A stretch of 7,501 nucleotides of DNA from Actinomycetota bacterium (lineage in GTDB: Bacteria; Actinomycetota; Humimicrobiia; Humimicrobiales; Humimicrobiaceae): assembly GCA_016927635.1 (NCBI GenBank), contig JAFGMJ010000086.1, forward strand, positions 1 through 7,501, written 5' to 3'. The position numbers were made by a program, and so were the translations under genes. Shown one piece after another: positions 6,817 through 7,501 of this stretch; positions within the stretch are counted from its first letter, which is position 1; each line of letters opens with the position of its first letter. The notes under the pieces are model-generated. The model searched no databases. It had not been told where the DNA came from and saw nothing but the letters and a program-made list of their open reading frames with translations.

Positions 6817-7452
6817 TTGAAAGTAGCTGTAGTATTGGAAACTGTCACCTGTGAAAGAGGCGAGGAGATTATTTCTGCCCTGGATGGAAGAGGTTTCGAG
6901 ATATTAAATGCGGGTATGAAAAAAAAGGACGACAAGCCTGAGTTGACTTATATAAATACCGGATTGCTTGGCGCAATACTGCTTAATCTTGGTGTTGCTG
7001 ATTTTGTAATCGGGGGATGCGGCACCGGCCAGGGTTTTTTTAACTCAATACTTCAGTATCCGAATGTATTTTGCGGCCACATTTTAACACCGCTTGACGC
7101 ATGGCTTTTTGCAAGGATAAATGCAGGAAATTGCATTTCTCTTGCACTGACCCAGGGTTATGGCTGGGCAAGCGAAATAAATTTAAAATATATTTTTGAT
7201 AAGCTGTTCCTGGAAAAATTTGGCCTGGGATATCCTGAAAGCAGGTTTGAGATACAGGCCGTTTCAAGAAAAAGACTGTCTTCTATTTCTGAAAAAACCC
7301 ATCATCCTTTTTATGAGATAATTGAGAACATAGATCATGAAGTTTTAAATCCTGTACTAAAATTTCCCGGAGTCCTGGAAATGCTTGATATTGAGAATAA
7401 GGACTTTAAAATCCAAAAAGCATTTAAAAAGAGGCTTTCAGAATTGCAATAG
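6817..7452 (+). CDS. RpiB/LacA/LacB family sugar isomerase with C-terminal extension
   Basis: A 211-aa member of the ribose-5-phosphate isomerase B/galactose-6-phosphate isomerase family, which interconverts aldoses and ketoses, usually phosphorylated. The core (about 1-130) shows VIGGCGTGQGFFNSI at 64-78. C68 aligns with the catalytic Cys of E. coli RpiB, and the GTGxG loop stabilises the enediolate. NVFCGH follows at 83-88, LDAWLFARINAGN at 93-105 and GYGWASEINL at 114-123. Classic RpiB has Asp-His near residue 10 for ring opening and substrate binding; this protein has LETV there (7-10). It is about 60 residues longer than RpiB (about 150 aa), with an extra C-terminal region (about 140-211) rich in charged residues. 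Such long members differ from housekeeping RpiB; relatives act on tetrulose phosphates or, in the sulfo-TK pathway, on 4-deoxy-4-sulfoerythrose. Beside the transketolase it would isomerise the shortened aldose to a ketose for a second transketolase round. Family call firm, substrate unknown. Confidence 0.85.
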   Translation: MKVAVVLETVTCERGEEIISALDGRGFEILNAGMKKKDDKPELTYINTGLLGAILLNLGVADFVIGGCGTGQGFFNSILQYPNVFCGHILTPLDAWLFARINAGNCISLALTQGYGWASEINLKYIFDKLFLEKFGLGYPESRFEIQAVSRKRLSSISEKTHHPFYEIIENIDHEVLNPVLKFPGVLEMLDIENKDFKIQKAFKKRLSELQ

Positions 7453-7461
7453 CTTTAATTT

Positions 7462-7489
7462 ATATTTTAGTAGAAAATATTTATTTTTT
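7462..7489 (+). terminator. Possible AT-only hairpin with T-rich tail after the isomerase
   Basis: ATATTTT (7462-7468) and AAAATAT (7474-7480) form a perfect 7-bp stem with a 5-nt loop. They are followed by TTATTTTTT. The position, 9 nt after the last stop, and the T-rich tail fit an intrinsic terminator. The stem contains no G-C pairs and would be weak, and such structures arise often in AT-rich DNA. The window ends shortly after, so it cannot be seen whether another + strand gene follows. Confidence 0.25.
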
Positions 7490-7501
7490 AATTTAAAATT
7501 A

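Overview
This 7.5 kb window carries six genes, all on the + strand: a two-gene (split) transketolase, a uroporphyrinogen-decarboxylase-like protein, a CoA-acylating methylmalonate/malonate-semialdehyde-type dehydrogenase, a large thiamine-diphosphate (ThDP) enzyme of the acetolactate synthase/IolD superfamily, and an RpiB/LacA/LacB-type sugar isomerase with a C-terminal extension. No RNA gene, mobile element, CRISPR array or large repeat is visible.

The DNA is AT-rich, especially between genes. Coding sequences favour AAA, ATA and AGA/AGG codons, Shine-Dalgarno sequences are strong (including a perfect AAAGGAGGT), and three of the six genes probably start with TTG. This fits a low-GC bacterium, plausibly an anaerobe of clostridial, atribacterial or similar affiliation. 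The lineage cannot be fixed from the sequence.

Layout: 1-179 is an AT-rich leader with no gene. The transketolase N and C subunits (180-1022, 1009-2001) overlap by 14 nt. The URO-D-like gene (2012-3295) follows after 10 nt. After a 92-nt gap comes the aldehyde dehydrogenase (3388-4866), and after a 121-nt gap the ThDP enzyme (4988-6766). After 50 nt comes the isomerase (6817-7452), followed by an all-AT hairpin with a T-rich tail near the window edge. No convincing terminator interrupts the series, so it looks like one catabolic operon, possibly with internal promoters in the two larger gaps.

Taken together the genes suggest carbohydrate or polyol breakdown by C-C bond chemistry. Two different ThDP enzymes and an aldose-ketose isomerase would shorten a carbon chain. 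The dehydrogenase keeps the two arginines that bind an anionic group on a small aldehyde (malonate semialdehyde, or by analogy sulfoacetaldehyde). A split transketolase plus an RpiB-like isomerase plus an aldehyde dehydrogenase resembles the sulfoquinovose transketolase (sulfo-TK) pathway in outline. The IolD-like and IolA-like pair resembles inositol catabolism. Neither known pathway explains the whole set, and the URO-D-like gene fits neither, so the substrate is open. No kinase, transporter or regulator lies in the window.
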